From Streptococcus parasanguinis (lineage in GTDB: Bacteria > Bacillota > Bacilli > Lactobacillales > Streptococcaceae): DNA of 64,000 nt. Numbering within the stretch: position 1 is the stretch's first letter; each line of letters begins with the position of its first letter. The notes beneath the pieces are model-generated. The model searched no databases. It was not told the DNA's origin and saw nothing but the letters and a program-made list of their open reading frames with translations. The position numbers and the translations under genes are program-made. The stretch spans positions 648,501 to 712,500 of the forward strand of contig NZ_CP134147.1 in assembly GCF_032163505.1 (NCBI RefSeq), read 5' to 3'. Positions 25,697-34,401 of the stretch are shown here, one piece after another.

Positions 25697-27661
25697 TTAT
25701 TTCACGTGTTTTGCAAGTTCTTCTTGCGCTTTTTTGTTTGATTCTTCTTTTTCTTTCAACCAATTCTTATAAGTTTTTTCGTAGTCAGCCGTTGTGACTG
25801 TCTTGTCTTGCACTTTCTGGTATTTGAAGAAGCTTGTTTCACCTTTAATACCAATTGCAGAATTTGCTGCTGAGAATGGCGTTACCTTCGTGATAGATGG
25901 CACTCCACCCTTAGAGTAGATTGGAAGTACCATTGCGTTTTCAGTCAACCAAGCTTGGGCAGCAGCGTATTTTTCATAACGCGCATTGGTATCCAATTTT
26001 TCAGCATTAGCAGCATCCAACAATTCTTTGTATTGGTTCAAACCAATTTTTTCGATGAGCGCTTGGTCTTTCTTAGGATCAAGTCCCATACCAGTCAAGG
26101 TTGAACCATCTGTTGGGTTCAAGATATCCAAGTAAGTAGATGGGTCTTGGAAGTCAGGTCCCCAACCAGTGATATCCATGTCAAAGTCTTTTTGATCTGG
26201 TGATTGGGCGAAGTAAGTAGCGTTGTCTGCATCGTCTGTAGACAATTTTTGTACATCGATCACGACATTGTCTTTACCAAGAGCTGTTTCAATAGAACTC
26301 TTCATAGAGTCTGCTTGTTGGACAAGAGCATTAGAAGATTGGTCTACGACATAGTCGATATGGATTGGGAATTGAACACCTTGTGATTGCAATTCAGCCT
26401 TCGCTTTTTCAAGTTCCGCTTTGGCTTTATCCGCATTATGCAAGCTATCTTGCGCGTCAGCAAAGCTCACACCTTTCCACTCATCTCCTGTTGCGGCAAG
26501 TTTTTCTTCAACGAGAGTACCGAAGTCTTTCCCGTCTGCTTGCACAAATGTCGGTGGAACTAGAAGGGTACGTAGAGTTTTTGATGCTCCGTCTTTCCCG
26601 TTAACTTGAGCGCTGTAGGAAGTTCTATCCAAAGCGAAGTTCAAAGCTTGACGGAAGTTTTTGTTTTGAAGGGCTGTCTTCGTGTTGTTCTTTTGCTCAT
26701 CAGATGTCTTCTTCGTATGGCCGTAATTTTGACGGTTGACGTTGAAGTAAGCGTAGTAAACAGTAGAATCTTGTGGGGAATAAACGATGTTATCCTTGAA
26801 TTTCTTCTCAATCGTACTGTAGGTTGAGCTTGTTGGGAAGAGACGAGCAGTAGATAGGTTACCATCTGAGAAGTTACGAGCAAGGTAGTCTTGGTCGGAT
26901 CCATCGAAGTAAGTTAATTTAACGGTATCGATGTGAACATTTTTCTTGTCGTAGTAATCAGGGTTCTTTTCCAACTCGATTTGTGATTTTGAAGTGAAGG
27001 ACTTCAAAATGTAGGCACCATTGTAGAGGATCCCATTTGGTTTCACGCTACCGAAATCTTTCCCAGCTGATTCCAAGAATTTTTCATTAACTGGCATCAT
27101 GGTAGCAGTCGTCAATTTAGAATTCCAGAAAGATTCAGGTTGGTTCAAAGTATATTGAAGAGTGTGATCATCAACAGCTTTGACTCCAACAGTTGAGAAG
27201 TCTTTGGTTTTTCCGTTCACATAGTCATCCAAGCCTTTGACTGAGTTTTGAACCAAGTAAAGTGCATCAGATTTTTTATCTGCTACATATTTCAGAGATG
27301 TCACGAAATCTTTTGCAGTGACGTCAGCGTATTCATTTCCTTCTGAATCATACCACTTCGCGTCTTTTCGAAGCTTGTAGGTATAAGTCAGACCGTCTTT
27401 TGAAACAGACCAGTCCTCAGCAAGAGCAGGCACTAGGTTACCGTATTGGTCGTTTTCAAACAAACCATCGACCAAGTTGGTAGTAATGTCGCTTGTAGTT
27501 GAACGATTTGAAGTCAAATAGTTCAAGGAATCAGGGTCTGTACCATACACGTAGTTGTAGGTAGTCCCTTTTGACGCATTAGAAGATGAGCCACATGCAG
27601 CAAGGAAAAGCGTTGAAGCCGCGGCGACACCTGCTAAAAGAGCAAGCTTCGATTTTTTCAT
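25697..27661 (-). CDS. Oligopeptide-binding lipoprotein, AmiA/AliA/AliB type, 654 aa
   Basis: Extracellular peptide-binding protein (SBP_bac_5) anchored as a lipoprotein (lipobox LAAC, Cys near residue 23). The mature chain begins with YNYVYGTDPDSLNYL and has LAEDWSVSKDGLTYTYKLR, both hallmarks of Ami/Ali proteins that feed the AmiCDEF oligopeptide permease. No permease genes are adjacent, so it is a satellite receptor. A paralogue lies at 45742-47709. Promoter TATAAT on the minus strand at 27692-27697. The C-terminus is Lys/Glu rich. Confidence 0.93.
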   Translation of the reverse strand: MKKSKLALLAGVAAASTLFLAACGSSSNASKGTTYNYVYGTDPDSLNYLTSNRSTTSDITTNLVDGLFENDQYGNLVPALAEDWSVSKDGLTYTYKLRKDAKWYDSEGNEYADVTAKDFVTSLKYVADKKSDALYLVQNSVKGLDDYVNGKTKDFSTVGVKAVDDHTLQYTLNQPESFWNSKLTTATMMPVNEKFLESAGKDFGSVKPNGILYNGAYILKSFTSKSQIELEKNPDYYDKKNVHIDTVKLTYFDGSDQDYLARNFSDGNLSTARLFPTSSTYSTIEKKFKDNIVYSPQDSTVYYAYFNVNRQNYGHTKKTSDEQKNNTKTALQNKNFRQALNFALDRTSYSAQVNGKDGASKTLRTLLVPPTFVQADGKDFGTLVEEKLAATGDEWKGVSFADAQDSLHNADKAKAELEKAKAELQSQGVQFPIHIDYVVDQSSNALVQQADSMKSSIETALGKDNVVIDVQKLSTDDADNATYFAQSPDQKDFDMDITGWGPDFQDPSTYLDILNPTDGSTLTGMGLDPKKDQALIEKIGLNQYKELLDAANAEKLDTNARYEKYAAAQAWLTENAMVLPIYSKGGVPSITKVTPFSAANSAIGIKGETSFFKYQKVQDKTVTTADYEKTYKNWLKEKEESNKKAQEELAKHVK

Positions 27662-27828
27662 ATTCGTGTCTCCTTTTGAATAATTTTAATTATTATACTC
27701 CAATCAATTTATAAAATAAAGTGTTTTTTGAACTTTTTTTGTATATTTACACACCAGTATACAGTGAAAGCCTTGATTTTAAAGGATTTTTAGGGAATAA
27801 AATTTTTTTAAAAATGTTACTATTTTGC

Positions 27829-27882
27829 TTTACATACTAGTTGAGAAAGAGTATACTGATAGTGAATAAACTAGTATGTAAA
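27829..27882 (+). promoter_or_regulatory. PadR operon promoter within a perfect inverted repeat
   Basis: Promoter TTTACA (27829-27834) and TATACT (27852-27857) with 17-bp spacing. TTTACATACTAGTT (27829-27842) overlaps the -35 and its perfect complement AACTAGTATGTAAA lies at 27869-27882 over the start region. ACTAGT recurs once more at 27888-27893. This fits PadR-type autorepression. Confidence 0.8.
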
Positions 27883-27919
27883 ACAAACTAGTGAATATGT
27901 GAAGAAAGAGGTGAGAAGG

Positions 27920-28249
27920 ATGAAAGAGTCCCAATTACTAAAGGGAGTCTTGGAGGGCTGTGTGCTGGAGATTATTTCCAAAAAGGCCATTTATGGCTAC
28001 GAATTGATTCAAAGTCTCAAAGAGATGGGATTTGATAAGATTGTCGCTGGGACCATTTATCCCCTACTTCAAAAATTAGAAAAACAAGGAATTATTCATG
28101 GGGAAATGAGGCCGTCTCCAGATGGTCCTGATCGTAAGTATTTTTCACTCAGTGATGCTGGAAAAGAGCGTTTAGGGGAATTTTGGGACCAGTGGCAGGA
28201 GCTAGTCACAAAAGTAGAACGTATCAAGAAGGAGGGGGAAGAATGGTAG
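27920..28249 (+). CDS. PadR-family transcriptional repressor, 109 aa
   Basis: Winged-helix regulator of the PadR type: LLKGVLEGCVLEIISKKAIYGYELIQ (helices 1-2), GTIYPLLQKLEKQGII (recognition helix and wing entry), and DGPDRKYFSLSDAGKERL. ATG 27920 matches the family start and has GAGGTGAG upstream; an in-frame GTG at 27899 is the alternative. The gene leads an operon with two membrane proteins and lies behind a palindromic operator, so it most likely represses its own operon. The inducer is unknown; PadR relatives often answer to antibiotics or phenolics. Confidence 0.9.
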   Translation: MKESQLLKGVLEGCVLEIISKKAIYGYELIQSLKEMGFDKIVAGTIYPLLQKLEKQGIIHGEMRPSPDGPDRKYFSLSDAGKERLGEFWDQWQELVTKVERIKKEGEEW

Positions 28250-29043
28250 AAAGTTATACAGAAAAAATGTCAGATGAATTGATTCATTTAAACAAAGAGG
28301 ATCAAGCCTATGTGAAAAAAATGGTCGCTTATATTGGGGCTAAGTCCTATTTTTATGATGATGAAGCACTCGGTGAACAACTCTACAATATGGTTTGCGA
28401 CCTAAAAGTTGCTGAGAAAGAAGGCATTCGGGCAGTGGATTATTTTGGAAAGGATCCACGGGCTATGGTGGACCAAGTTCTTTCAGATTTGCCTAAACGC
28501 TCTTTAGGATCTTATGTGGGACTCGTCTTCCTACTTGGAGTGATCTTAGTTGGCATGCGTTATTTAATGGATTTTACCTGGATGACGCCACTGAAAATAG
28601 AACCCCTGACCTATGTTGTTATTTTATTCAATTTCCTGGTGTTTAGCCAGTTCATCACGTGGCTTTGGTCCAAACAGAGCTATGGTGAAATGAAGTGGTC
28701 TTGGGCTATTTTTATCAGTGTGATCTGCCTGATGGTATTTCTGAACATCGTACGACTATTTTCGATCTATTTTGGCCACATTGGGAGTCTCTTCTTATCA
28801 GATGGTTGGGCGGTTGTTCTTGCTGTCCTAGACCTATTTGGGTTTGCGGTTATGGCTTATAGAAGCAGGGAGCGTTTGATAACGAGTCTACTAGTCATGG
28901 GCCTGACTTTCCTAGTTACGGGATGCTGGATTCGTCTTGTGAATCAGGAAACTGCTCACTTATTAGGCTGGCTACTTCCTCTCATAGGACTAGTCCTGAC
29001 CTTCGTTGTATTTCGTCTCCAAAGAAAGGGGGAAGAAAGATGA
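28243..29043 (+). CDS. HAAS/DUF1129-like membrane protein 1 of the PadR operon, 266 aa
   Basis: A soluble N-terminal helical region (about residues 1-85, with EDQAYVKKM and DPRAMVDQVLSDLP) precedes six or so membrane helices (about 90-260). The layout resembles HAAS/DUF1129 proteins that accompany PadR regulators. ATG 28243 follows GGAGG and overlaps the padR stop by 7 nt. The next gene encodes a paralogue. Function unknown; the pairing with PadR suggests an envelope stress or resistance role, which is inference. Confidence 0.75.
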   Translation: MVESYTEKMSDELIHLNKEDQAYVKKMVAYIGAKSYFYDDEALGEQLYNMVCDLKVAEKEGIRAVDYFGKDPRAMVDQVLSDLPKRSLGSYVGLVFLLGVILVGMRYLMDFTWMTPLKIEPLTYVVILFNFLVFSQFITWLWSKQSYGEMKWSWAIFISVICLMVFLNIVRLFSIYFGHIGSLFLSDGWAVVLAVLDLFGFAVMAYRSRERLITSLLVMGLTFLVTGCWIRLVNQETAHLLGWLLPLIGLVLTFVVFRLQRKGEER

Positions 29044-29870
29044 CATCAGTTATTTATTATGAAGAAACGCAGGTTTTGGTTCAAACCTTTAGCCAGGAGG
29101 ACCAAGCTTATTTCCAAGATCTATGGGATTATTTCAATTTCGCCGGTTTCTTATATGAGGAGAAGGCTTTGAGAGGGCAGGTCTATAATTTAGCACTAGA
29201 CTTTTCGCAAGCAGAAGCGGATGGCTTGACAGCAAAGGACTATTTTGGTCTCGATCCAAAGGAAATGGCAGACCAAATCATCGAAAATATGCCCAAAGAA
29301 TCGACGCGATCTGTTTTGAAATATGGGGCTATCATCTCGGGAATTGTGATTTTCTATCGCCTCTTAAGTGATTTTGCTTCGCAAGCAGTCCTGGTTATTA
29401 AACCACTCGTCTATCTAATGGATGGTATTTTAGGGCTCCTAGCAATTAGGCTACTATTCTATCTCCTTCGTCGCCTCATTTTTGCAGAAGAAAAGTCGAA
29501 AAAAGCTATCCATGTGGCAATCGTTTTGGTTCTAGGAGTCTATTTCGCTAGTGAGATCGTGGGGGTCCGTTTCTTACCAGCACTTGCTTGGTTGACAGTG
29601 CCGAATCCATGGGATACTCTCCTTATGACAGGAGCTAGTGGCGCTCTCATTCTTTGGCAATGGAAAGAAGAGCTTGGCAAAGCCTTCGTCTTTCCTATCG
29701 TCGCCTTTTTAGTGGTTGGATTCTTACATCGTTGGACCTTGGCACAAGGAGTTCAGAATCTTGGTATGACAGTTCTTCTGCCCACAGTGATCATCATCTT
29801 TGGGCTGGTTATTTATTATTGGTTTACGATTCGTTCTTTGAAAAAGAATAGGACGGAAAGTGATAAATAG
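29040..29870 (+). CDS. HAAS/DUF1129-like membrane protein 2 of the PadR operon, 276 aa
   Basis: Same plan as the previous protein: N-terminal helical domain with EDQAYFQDLWDYF and DPKEMADQIIENMP, then six or so membrane helices. The start ATG 29040 overlaps the previous stop as ATGA and follows GGGGGAAG. It is a tandem paralogue, so the operon probably arose by duplication and the two may form a hetero-oligomer. Transcription runs into repeat A3. Confidence 0.75.
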   Translation: MTSVIYYEETQVLVQTFSQEDQAYFQDLWDYFNFAGFLYEEKALRGQVYNLALDFSQAEADGLTAKDYFGLDPKEMADQIIENMPKESTRSVLKYGAIISGIVIFYRLLSDFASQAVLVIKPLVYLMDGILGLLAIRLLFYLLRRLIFAEEKSKKAIHVAIVLVLGVYFASEIVGVRFLPALAWLTVPNPWDTLLMTGASGALILWQWKEELGKAFVFPIVAFLVVGFLHRWTLAQGVQNLGMTVLLPTVIIIFGLVIYYWFTIRSLKKNRTESDK

Positions 29871-29875
29871 AAAGA

Positions 29876-30060
29876 AAAAGTGGGGCTGGGACAAAAGTCC
29901 TGGCCTCTAAATTGTCTTTGGATTGTCGAGCAAGACGCAGTGGTTGAGTGGGCTCTACTACGCTGATTTCATCAGCTTTTACAGCCCTACTCAACTGTGC
30001 GGAGGTGGGACGACGAAATCGAATTCTAACGAATGACCGATTTCTTTCCCACTCCCTTTT
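29876..30060 (-). repeat. Intergenic repeat A, copy 3 (inverted)
   Basis: Full-length copy of repeat A in the opposite orientation, between the PadR operon and the APC permease gene. The GGGAC/GTCC hairpin lies first on the plus strand and the GTGGGAC...CCCACTCCC arm last. Confidence 0.9.
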
Positions 30061-30106
30061 CTGATCCAAGTATGATAGAATAAACTCAATAGATGGGAGA
30101 ATATAC

Positions 30107-31498
30107 ATGAATCTATTTCGAAAAAAAGCTTTGGGACAGGTTCACCCAGGGTTAAACCGCCATTTACGGTTGTGGGATTTAATTATTTTAGGAATCGGTG
30201 CCATGGTGGGGACAGGGATCTTCACGATTACGGGTACTGCAGCAGCGAATTTAGCTGGTCCAGCCTTGATTATTTCGATTGTGATTGCGGCTTTTTGCGT
30301 CGGCTTATCTGCCCTCTTCTTTGCAGAATTTGCATCTCGCATCCCTTCAACCGGTGGGGCCTATAGTTATCTCTATGCCATCTTTGGAGAGTTTCCCGCC
30401 TGGATTGCCGGTTGGTTGACCGTGATGGAATTTATGACAGCCGTATCAGGGGTGGCCTCAGGTTGGGCCGCGTATTTCAAGGGCTTGTTGGCCAATCTTG
30501 GCTGGAGTCTGCCGATGGCTTTAAACGGGACTTTTGATCCAGCTAAGGGAACTTATGTGGATCTCTTGCCTATTTTGGTCATGGTCCTCGTAACTGCCTT
30601 AGTCCTTATGAATGCAAAAGCGGTCTTACGTTTTAATTTCTTGCTGGTCTTACTCAAGTTCTCCGCTCTTGCCTTGTTTATCCTTGTGGGGATTTTTCAC
30701 CTAAATCCTGGCAACTGGGAAAACTTTTCTCCGTATGGATTTGGCAAAATTTATGGTGGTCAGACAGGGATTATGGCTGGAGCTTCGCTCATGTTCTTTG
30801 CCTTTCTTGGTTTTGAGTCCATTTCCATGGCGGTCGACGAAATCAAGGAACCACAAAAGAACGTTCCTCGCGGGATTGTCCTCAGTCTTTTGATCACAAC
30901 CGTTCTTTATATCTTGGTCACCCTGGTTTTGACCGGTATGGTTCCTTTTAAGAACTTAAATGTAGAAGACGCGGTTGCCTTTGCCCTCCGTCAGGTCGGC
31001 GCAGGATGGGCAGGGAATTATGTATCGCTGGTAGCGATTTTGACCCTGATTACCGTCTGCATTTCGATGACCTTTGCCCTCTCACGGATGATTTACAGTT
31101 TGGCGCGGGATGGCCTTTTGCCAAAAGCGATGAAACAGCTCGATCCTAAAACCAGAATTCCAAAAAATGCGACCTTGGTCGCTGGATTGATGGCTGCCAT
31201 TGCTGGTGGAGTTTTTCCGCTAGCTAGTATCGCTTCCTTTTTAAATATCTGTACCTTGGCTTACCTGGTTATGTTGGCCTTCGCTCTCTTGAAATTGCGC
31301 AAGGAACACGGGGCTCCTGGACCTGGTGAATTTAAAACGCCTTTGGTTCCGGTTTTGCCAATCCTATCGATTGTGGTCTGTGTGTCCTTTATGACCCAGT
31401 ATTCTCTATCGACCTGGCTGGCCTTCGGAGTTGCTCTCTTGATTGGGATAGGAATTTATTTTGGCTATGGGTATCGCCATTCAGAAGAAAATAAATAA
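30107..31498 (+). CDS. APC-family amino-acid permease, CAT type, 463 aa
   Basis: About 12 membrane helices. The first helix has LGIGAMVGTGIFTITG, the backbone-binding GxGxG motif of the amino acid-polyamine-organocation family. FAEFASRIPSTGGAYSYLY follows, and MFFAFLGFESISMAVDEIKEPQKNVPRGI (described by its FxGFE and EEIKNPxxxxPRGI-like parts) marks the cationic amino-acid transporter subgroup. GGGAG precedes the ATG. Single gene. Substrate probably a cationic or branched-chain amino acid; this cannot be settled here. Confidence 0.9.
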   Translation: MNLFRKKALGQVHPGLNRHLRLWDLIILGIGAMVGTGIFTITGTAAANLAGPALIISIVIAAFCVGLSALFFAEFASRIPSTGGAYSYLYAIFGEFPAWIAGWLTVMEFMTAVSGVASGWAAYFKGLLANLGWSLPMALNGTFDPAKGTYVDLLPILVMVLVTALVLMNAKAVLRFNFLLVLLKFSALALFILVGIFHLNPGNWENFSPYGFGKIYGGQTGIMAGASLMFFAFLGFESISMAVDEIKEPQKNVPRGIVLSLLITTVLYILVTLVLTGMVPFKNLNVEDAVAFALRQVGAGWAGNYVSLVAILTLITVCISMTFALSRMIYSLARDGLLPKAMKQLDPKTRIPKNATLVAGLMAAIAGGVFPLASIASFLNICTLAYLVMLAFALLKLRKEHGAPGPGEFKTPLVPVLPILSIVVCVSFMTQYSLSTWLAFGVALLIGIGIYFGYGYRHSEENK

Positions 31499-31504
31499 AA
31501 GCTG

Positions 31505-31534
31505 AAAGCTAGAGTAGAAGAACTCTGGCTTTTT
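31505..31534 (+). terminator. Terminator after APC permease
   Basis: AAAGCTAGAGT (31505-31515) with ACTCTGGCTTT (31522-31532), T-rich tail. Confidence 0.75.
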
Positions 31535-31555
31535 GTATAGGGAAAGCTCTTTTTT

Positions 31556-31564
31556 TGGTATAAT
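31556..31564 (+). promoter_or_regulatory. Extended -10 promoter for DUF2829-SDR pair
   Basis: TGG plus TATAAT (31559-31564), 39 bp before the DUF2829 start. Confidence 0.65.
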
Positions 31565-31602
31565 AAAGGGAGAAAGTTAAATAGATAACAAAGGAGAACA
31601 CC

Positions 31603-31839
31603 ATGACATTTGAAGAGATTTTACCAGGATTAAAGGCCAAGAAAAAATATGTACGAACAGGATGGGGTGGAGCAGAAAACTATGTCCAATTGTTTGATAC
31701 CATCGAGCAAAATGGAGTGGCTCTGGAAGTGACACCTTATTTCCTCATTAACGTGTCTGGTGAAGGCGAAGGCTTTTCCATGTGGAGTCCAACTCCCTGT
31801 GATGTTCTAGCGACAGATTGGGTGGAAGTACATGACTAA
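31603..31839 (+). CDS. DUF2829 protein, 78 aa
   Basis: Small soluble protein that matches DUF2829: opening TFEEILPGLKAKKKYVRTGWGG (read as FxEaL..lK.GkkvaR.gWnG), then PYFLINVSGEG and the closing PTPCDVLATDWVEV. The same family is common in phages and Firmicutes. The biochemical role is unknown. It overlaps the SDR gene by 8 nt, so the two are translated together. Confidence 0.85.
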   Translation: MTFEEILPGLKAKKKYVRTGWGGAENYVQLFDTIEQNGVALEVTPYFLINVSGEGEGFSMWSPTPCDVLATDWVEVHD

Positions 31840-32530
31840 ACGGGTCTTGATCACAGGCGTGAGCTCCGGGATTGGTCTGGCGCAAGCTCGTTTGTTTTTA
31901 GAAAAGGGCTATCAGATTTATGGAGTGGACCAAGGAGCGGATCCTCAGTTGCCAGGCGATTTTCACTTCTTACAGCGAGACTTAACCTTGGATTTGACAC
32001 CAATCTTCGACTGGTGTTCTGAGGTAGATGTCTTGTGCAATACAGCGGGAGTATTGGACGATTACAAACCGCTTCTTGAGCAAAGCGCTCAGGAGATTCA
32101 GGAGATTTTTGAGATCAACTATGTTACTCCGGTAGAGCTGACACGACATTATCTGACTCAAATGTTGGAGAAGAAGCAAGGGATCATCATCAATATGTGC
32201 TCCATTGCTTCTAGCCTTGCAGGCGGAGGTGGGCACGCCTATACCTCTTCTAAACATGCCTTAGCAGGATTTACCAAGCAATTAGCTCTAGACTATGCTG
32301 AAGCTGGGATTCAGGTCTTTGGCATTGCTCCTGGTGCAGTTAAGACTGGTATGACCGCTGCTGACTTTGAACCAGGTGGTCTGGCAGATTGGGTAGCCAG
32401 TGAAACACCTATCAAACGCTGGATTGAGCCAGAGGAAGTGGCAGAAATCAGTCTCTTTTTGGCCAGTGGGAAGGCCTCTGCCATGCAGGGACAAATCCTG
32501 ACCATTGATGGTGGTTGGAGTTTGAAATAG
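31832..32530 (+). CDS. Short-chain dehydrogenase/reductase, 232 aa
   Basis: Classical SDR. Cofactor loop TGVSSGIG (residues 8-15), NTAG (about 69-72), catalytic Ser in NMCSIAS, catalytic Tyr-Lys in YTSSKHA (YxxxK), then PGAVKTGM. The C-terminus MQGQILTIDGGWS is typical of 3-oxoacyl-ACP reductase-like members. It is not in a fatty-acid synthesis cluster, so a role as FabG is unlikely. Coupled with DUF2829. Substrate unknown. Confidence 0.88.
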   Translation: MTKRVLITGVSSGIGLAQARLFLEKGYQIYGVDQGADPQLPGDFHFLQRDLTLDLTPIFDWCSEVDVLCNTAGVLDDYKPLLEQSAQEIQEIFEINYVTPVELTRHYLTQMLEKKQGIIINMCSIASSLAGGGGHAYTSSKHALAGFTKQLALDYAEAGIQVFGIAPGAVKTGMTAADFEPGGLADWVASETPIKRWIEPEEVAEISLFLASGKASAMQGQILTIDGGWSLK

Positions 32531-32557
32531 AGAACTGAGAAAGCAGGAGGTTAAAGC

Positions 32558-32890
32558 ACGCACGAATATGATTTTGGTTTTTCCTTACCGAAAGGATATC
32601 AGGTATTTCTTGATGACTTAGGGGATCAGCCAGGTTATGACATTGGTGAGACAGGTATTTGTCTCTATGCTAAAGAAGATCTTACCGAACGCAATCAAAC
32701 CTACCAGATTGATGAGGATGAACCAGATTTCTTTATGATCGGTCAAGATGGGGATCTGGCCTATTTCCTCAAAAAGAATGGGGACGATAGCATTTATGAA
32801 AATGATCTAGGTGCGCTAGGTTCTCTCGAAATGCAAAAGGTAGCTGAATCAATTACAGACTTTATTAATCAGATCTTGCAGGAGGAGTAA
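32558..32890 (+). pseudogene. SMI1/KNR4-like immunity gene with ACG in place of ATG start
   Basis: A coding frame of 110 residues (FSLPKGYQVFLDDLGDQPG, DEPDFFMIGQDGDLAYFL, ending ITDFINQILQEE) resembles SMI1/KNR4 (SUKH) proteins. These act as immunity proteins to polymorphic toxins. AGGAGG (32545-32550) is followed 7 nt later by ACG where a start is expected; upstream of it the frame has a stop at 32552-32554, and no ATG/GTG/TTG is well placed. It is either a gene silenced by an ATG-to-ACG change or one using a weak ACG start. Codons are intact to the TAA, so the loss would be recent. Confidence 0.6.
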
Positions 32891-32907
32891 GATAGAAATA
32901 GAAAGGG

Positions 32908-32956
32908 GACTGAGAAAGATAGCTGCAAAAAGCTCGTCGATTTACTCAGTCTTTTT
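32908..32956 (+). terminator. Terminator with long loop after SMI1-like frame
   Basis: GACTGAG (32908-32914) pairs with CTCAGTC (32945-32951) followed by a T-run; a small AGCTGCAAAAAGCT helix can form inside. Confidence 0.6.
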
Positions 32957-33067
32957 TAAAAAATTTTTTAAAAAATCTTTTCTCATTCATTTTGGATTCA
33001 TCTTTCTTAGATAAAATAGAATCATCAAGAAGAACTTGATAAGAAAAAAAGAAAGTTGGTAACTAAC

Positions 33068-33637
33068 ATGAAAAAATCAATTAAACAAAAAGCCGTTGCA
33101 AGTCTCGCAATCTTCTCTCTATCAACTGCCGCTCTAGGCTCTGTAGTAGCCTTTGCCGATACTGGAACAAGTAAAAAGACTACTTCTTCAACAGTGACTG
33201 CATCTGTCACCCTTGCACAAGCTCAAGAAAAAGCTCTGAAAGAAGCTAAGGGTGGAAAAGTGATTGGCTACGAGCAAGAAGAAAAACATGGAAAAGCAGT
33301 GTATGAAGTGACCATCTTGGATGGAAAAAATGAAAAAGAATATAAGATCGATGGCCAGTCTGGTGCTATCTTGAAGTCAAAAACTAAGGATCTGAGTCAG
33401 GATCGTGAAGATCAGCAATTAATCGGAGCAAGTGTTCAGTTGGACTTGGCTAAGGTAGAGAGCCAGCTGAAATCAAAATACTCGAATGCTAGTATCGAAA
33501 AAGTAGAGTTAGATGTAGAAGATGGTAAACTTGTCTATAGCGTTAGCTTGCGAGAAGGCAATCAAAAAATTGAGTTAGAGTTAGATGCCAATACAGGTAC
33601 CGTATTGGAAGAAGATGTGGAGCTGGATCACGATTAA
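33068..33637 (+). CDS. Secreted protein with two PepSY domains, 189 aa
   Basis: Sec signal peptide ending near AFADTG (about residue 28), a Ser/Thr-rich linker, then two PepSY-like repeats (about 45-105 and 120-189). The first has TLAQAQEKALKEA and YEVTILDGKNEKEYKIDGQSGAIL, the second a similar YSVSLREGNQKIELELDANTGTVL. PepSY domains are thought to inhibit proteases or sense the wall. It lies 89 bp before a two-component system and may be its target or accessory sensor; this is contextual. Start ATG 33068 fits the signal peptide, although its Shine-Dalgarno is weak. Confidence 0.85.
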   Translation: MKKSIKQKAVASLAIFSLSTAALGSVVAFADTGTSKKTTSSTVTASVTLAQAQEKALKEAKGGKVIGYEQEEKHGKAVYEVTILDGKNEKEYKIDGQSGAILKSKTKDLSQDREDQQLIGASVQLDLAKVESQLKSKYSNASIEKVELDVEDGKLVYSVSLREGNQKIELELDANTGTVLEEDVELDHD

Positions 33638-33647
33638 CTAGAGTAAG

Positions 33648-33681
33648 ATCTCGACTAGGCTTTTCCTAGCCGAGATTTTTT
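33648..33681 (+). terminator. Terminator after PepSY gene
   Basis: ATCTCGaCTAGG (33648-33659) with CCTAGcCGAGAT (33665-33676), T-run. Confidence 0.85.
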
Positions 33682-33690
33682 ATGGAAGCA

Positions 33691-33699
33691 TGGTATAAT
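33691..33699 (+). promoter_or_regulatory. Extended -10 promoter of the two-component operon
   Basis: TGG plus TATAAT (33694-33699), 28 bp before the regulator start. Confidence 0.7.
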
Positions 33700-33726
33700 A
33701 AGGGAAGAAATTTGGAGTAAGTGGCT

Positions 33727-34401
33727 ATGAAAGTATTAGTGATTGAAGACGAAGTAGATTTGAATCGTAGCATCGTTAAATTACTGAAAACCCAGCAGTA
33801 TAGTGTTGATGCGGCCTATGATGGTCAGGAGGCCTTGGACTACATTCGTGTGTCCCAGTATGACGTGATTATTTCAGATATTATGATGCCGCAGCTAGAT
33901 GGTTTGGGGGTGTTGAGCTACTTGAGAAATCATCAGATTAAGACCCCAGTTCTGATGCTAACGGCTAAAGATAGCCTAGAAGACAAGGTAACAGGACTGG
34001 ATGCTGGTGCAGACGACTACTTGGTCAAACCCTTTGAATTTGATGAATTACTGGCTCGGATTCGCGTCATGCTGAGACGAAATAATCGAGAAAACTTGAC
34101 CAACCTGGTCCAATTTGGTGACTATTCCTTAGACCTGGCAAAAAAGACCATCCAACACAAGGGTGTTTTGGTTGACCTGACTTCCAAGGAGTATGAGTTA
34201 CTAGAGTGTCTGGTGCGCCATCCCAATGTGGTTTTAAGTCGGGAACAGATTCGTGAGCATATTTGGGATTTTGATTATGTTGGAGAGTCTAATATCATTG
34301 ATGTTTTAGTCAAGAATATCCGCAAAAAATTAGGTAATCCATCGATTATTCAGACAAAAAGGGGGATGGGCTATGTTTTCAAAAATGAAGAAGGACTCTA
34401 A
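33727..34401 (+). CDS. OmpR-family response regulator, 224 aa
   Basis: Receiver domain with phosphoacceptor Asp51 (ISDIMMP), acidic pocket EDE (7-9), Lys in LVKPF, then a winged-helix DNA-binding domain (about 125-220) ending TKRGMGYVF. ATG 33727 is preferred over GTG 33721, as GGAGT lies 8 nt upstream. It overlaps the kinase gene by 29 nt. With the PepSY gene in front it forms a likely envelope-sensing unit. Which named streptococcal system it equals is not clear. Confidence 0.93.
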   Translation: MKVLVIEDEVDLNRSIVKLLKTQQYSVDAAYDGQEALDYIRVSQYDVIISDIMMPQLDGLGVLSYLRNHQIKTPVLMLTAKDSLEDKVTGLDAGADDYLVKPFEFDELLARIRVMLRRNNRENLTNLVQFGDYSLDLAKKTIQHKGVLVDLTSKEYELLECLVRHPNVVLSREQIREHIWDFDYVGESNIIDVLVKNIRKKLGNPSIIQTKRGMGYVFKNEEGL

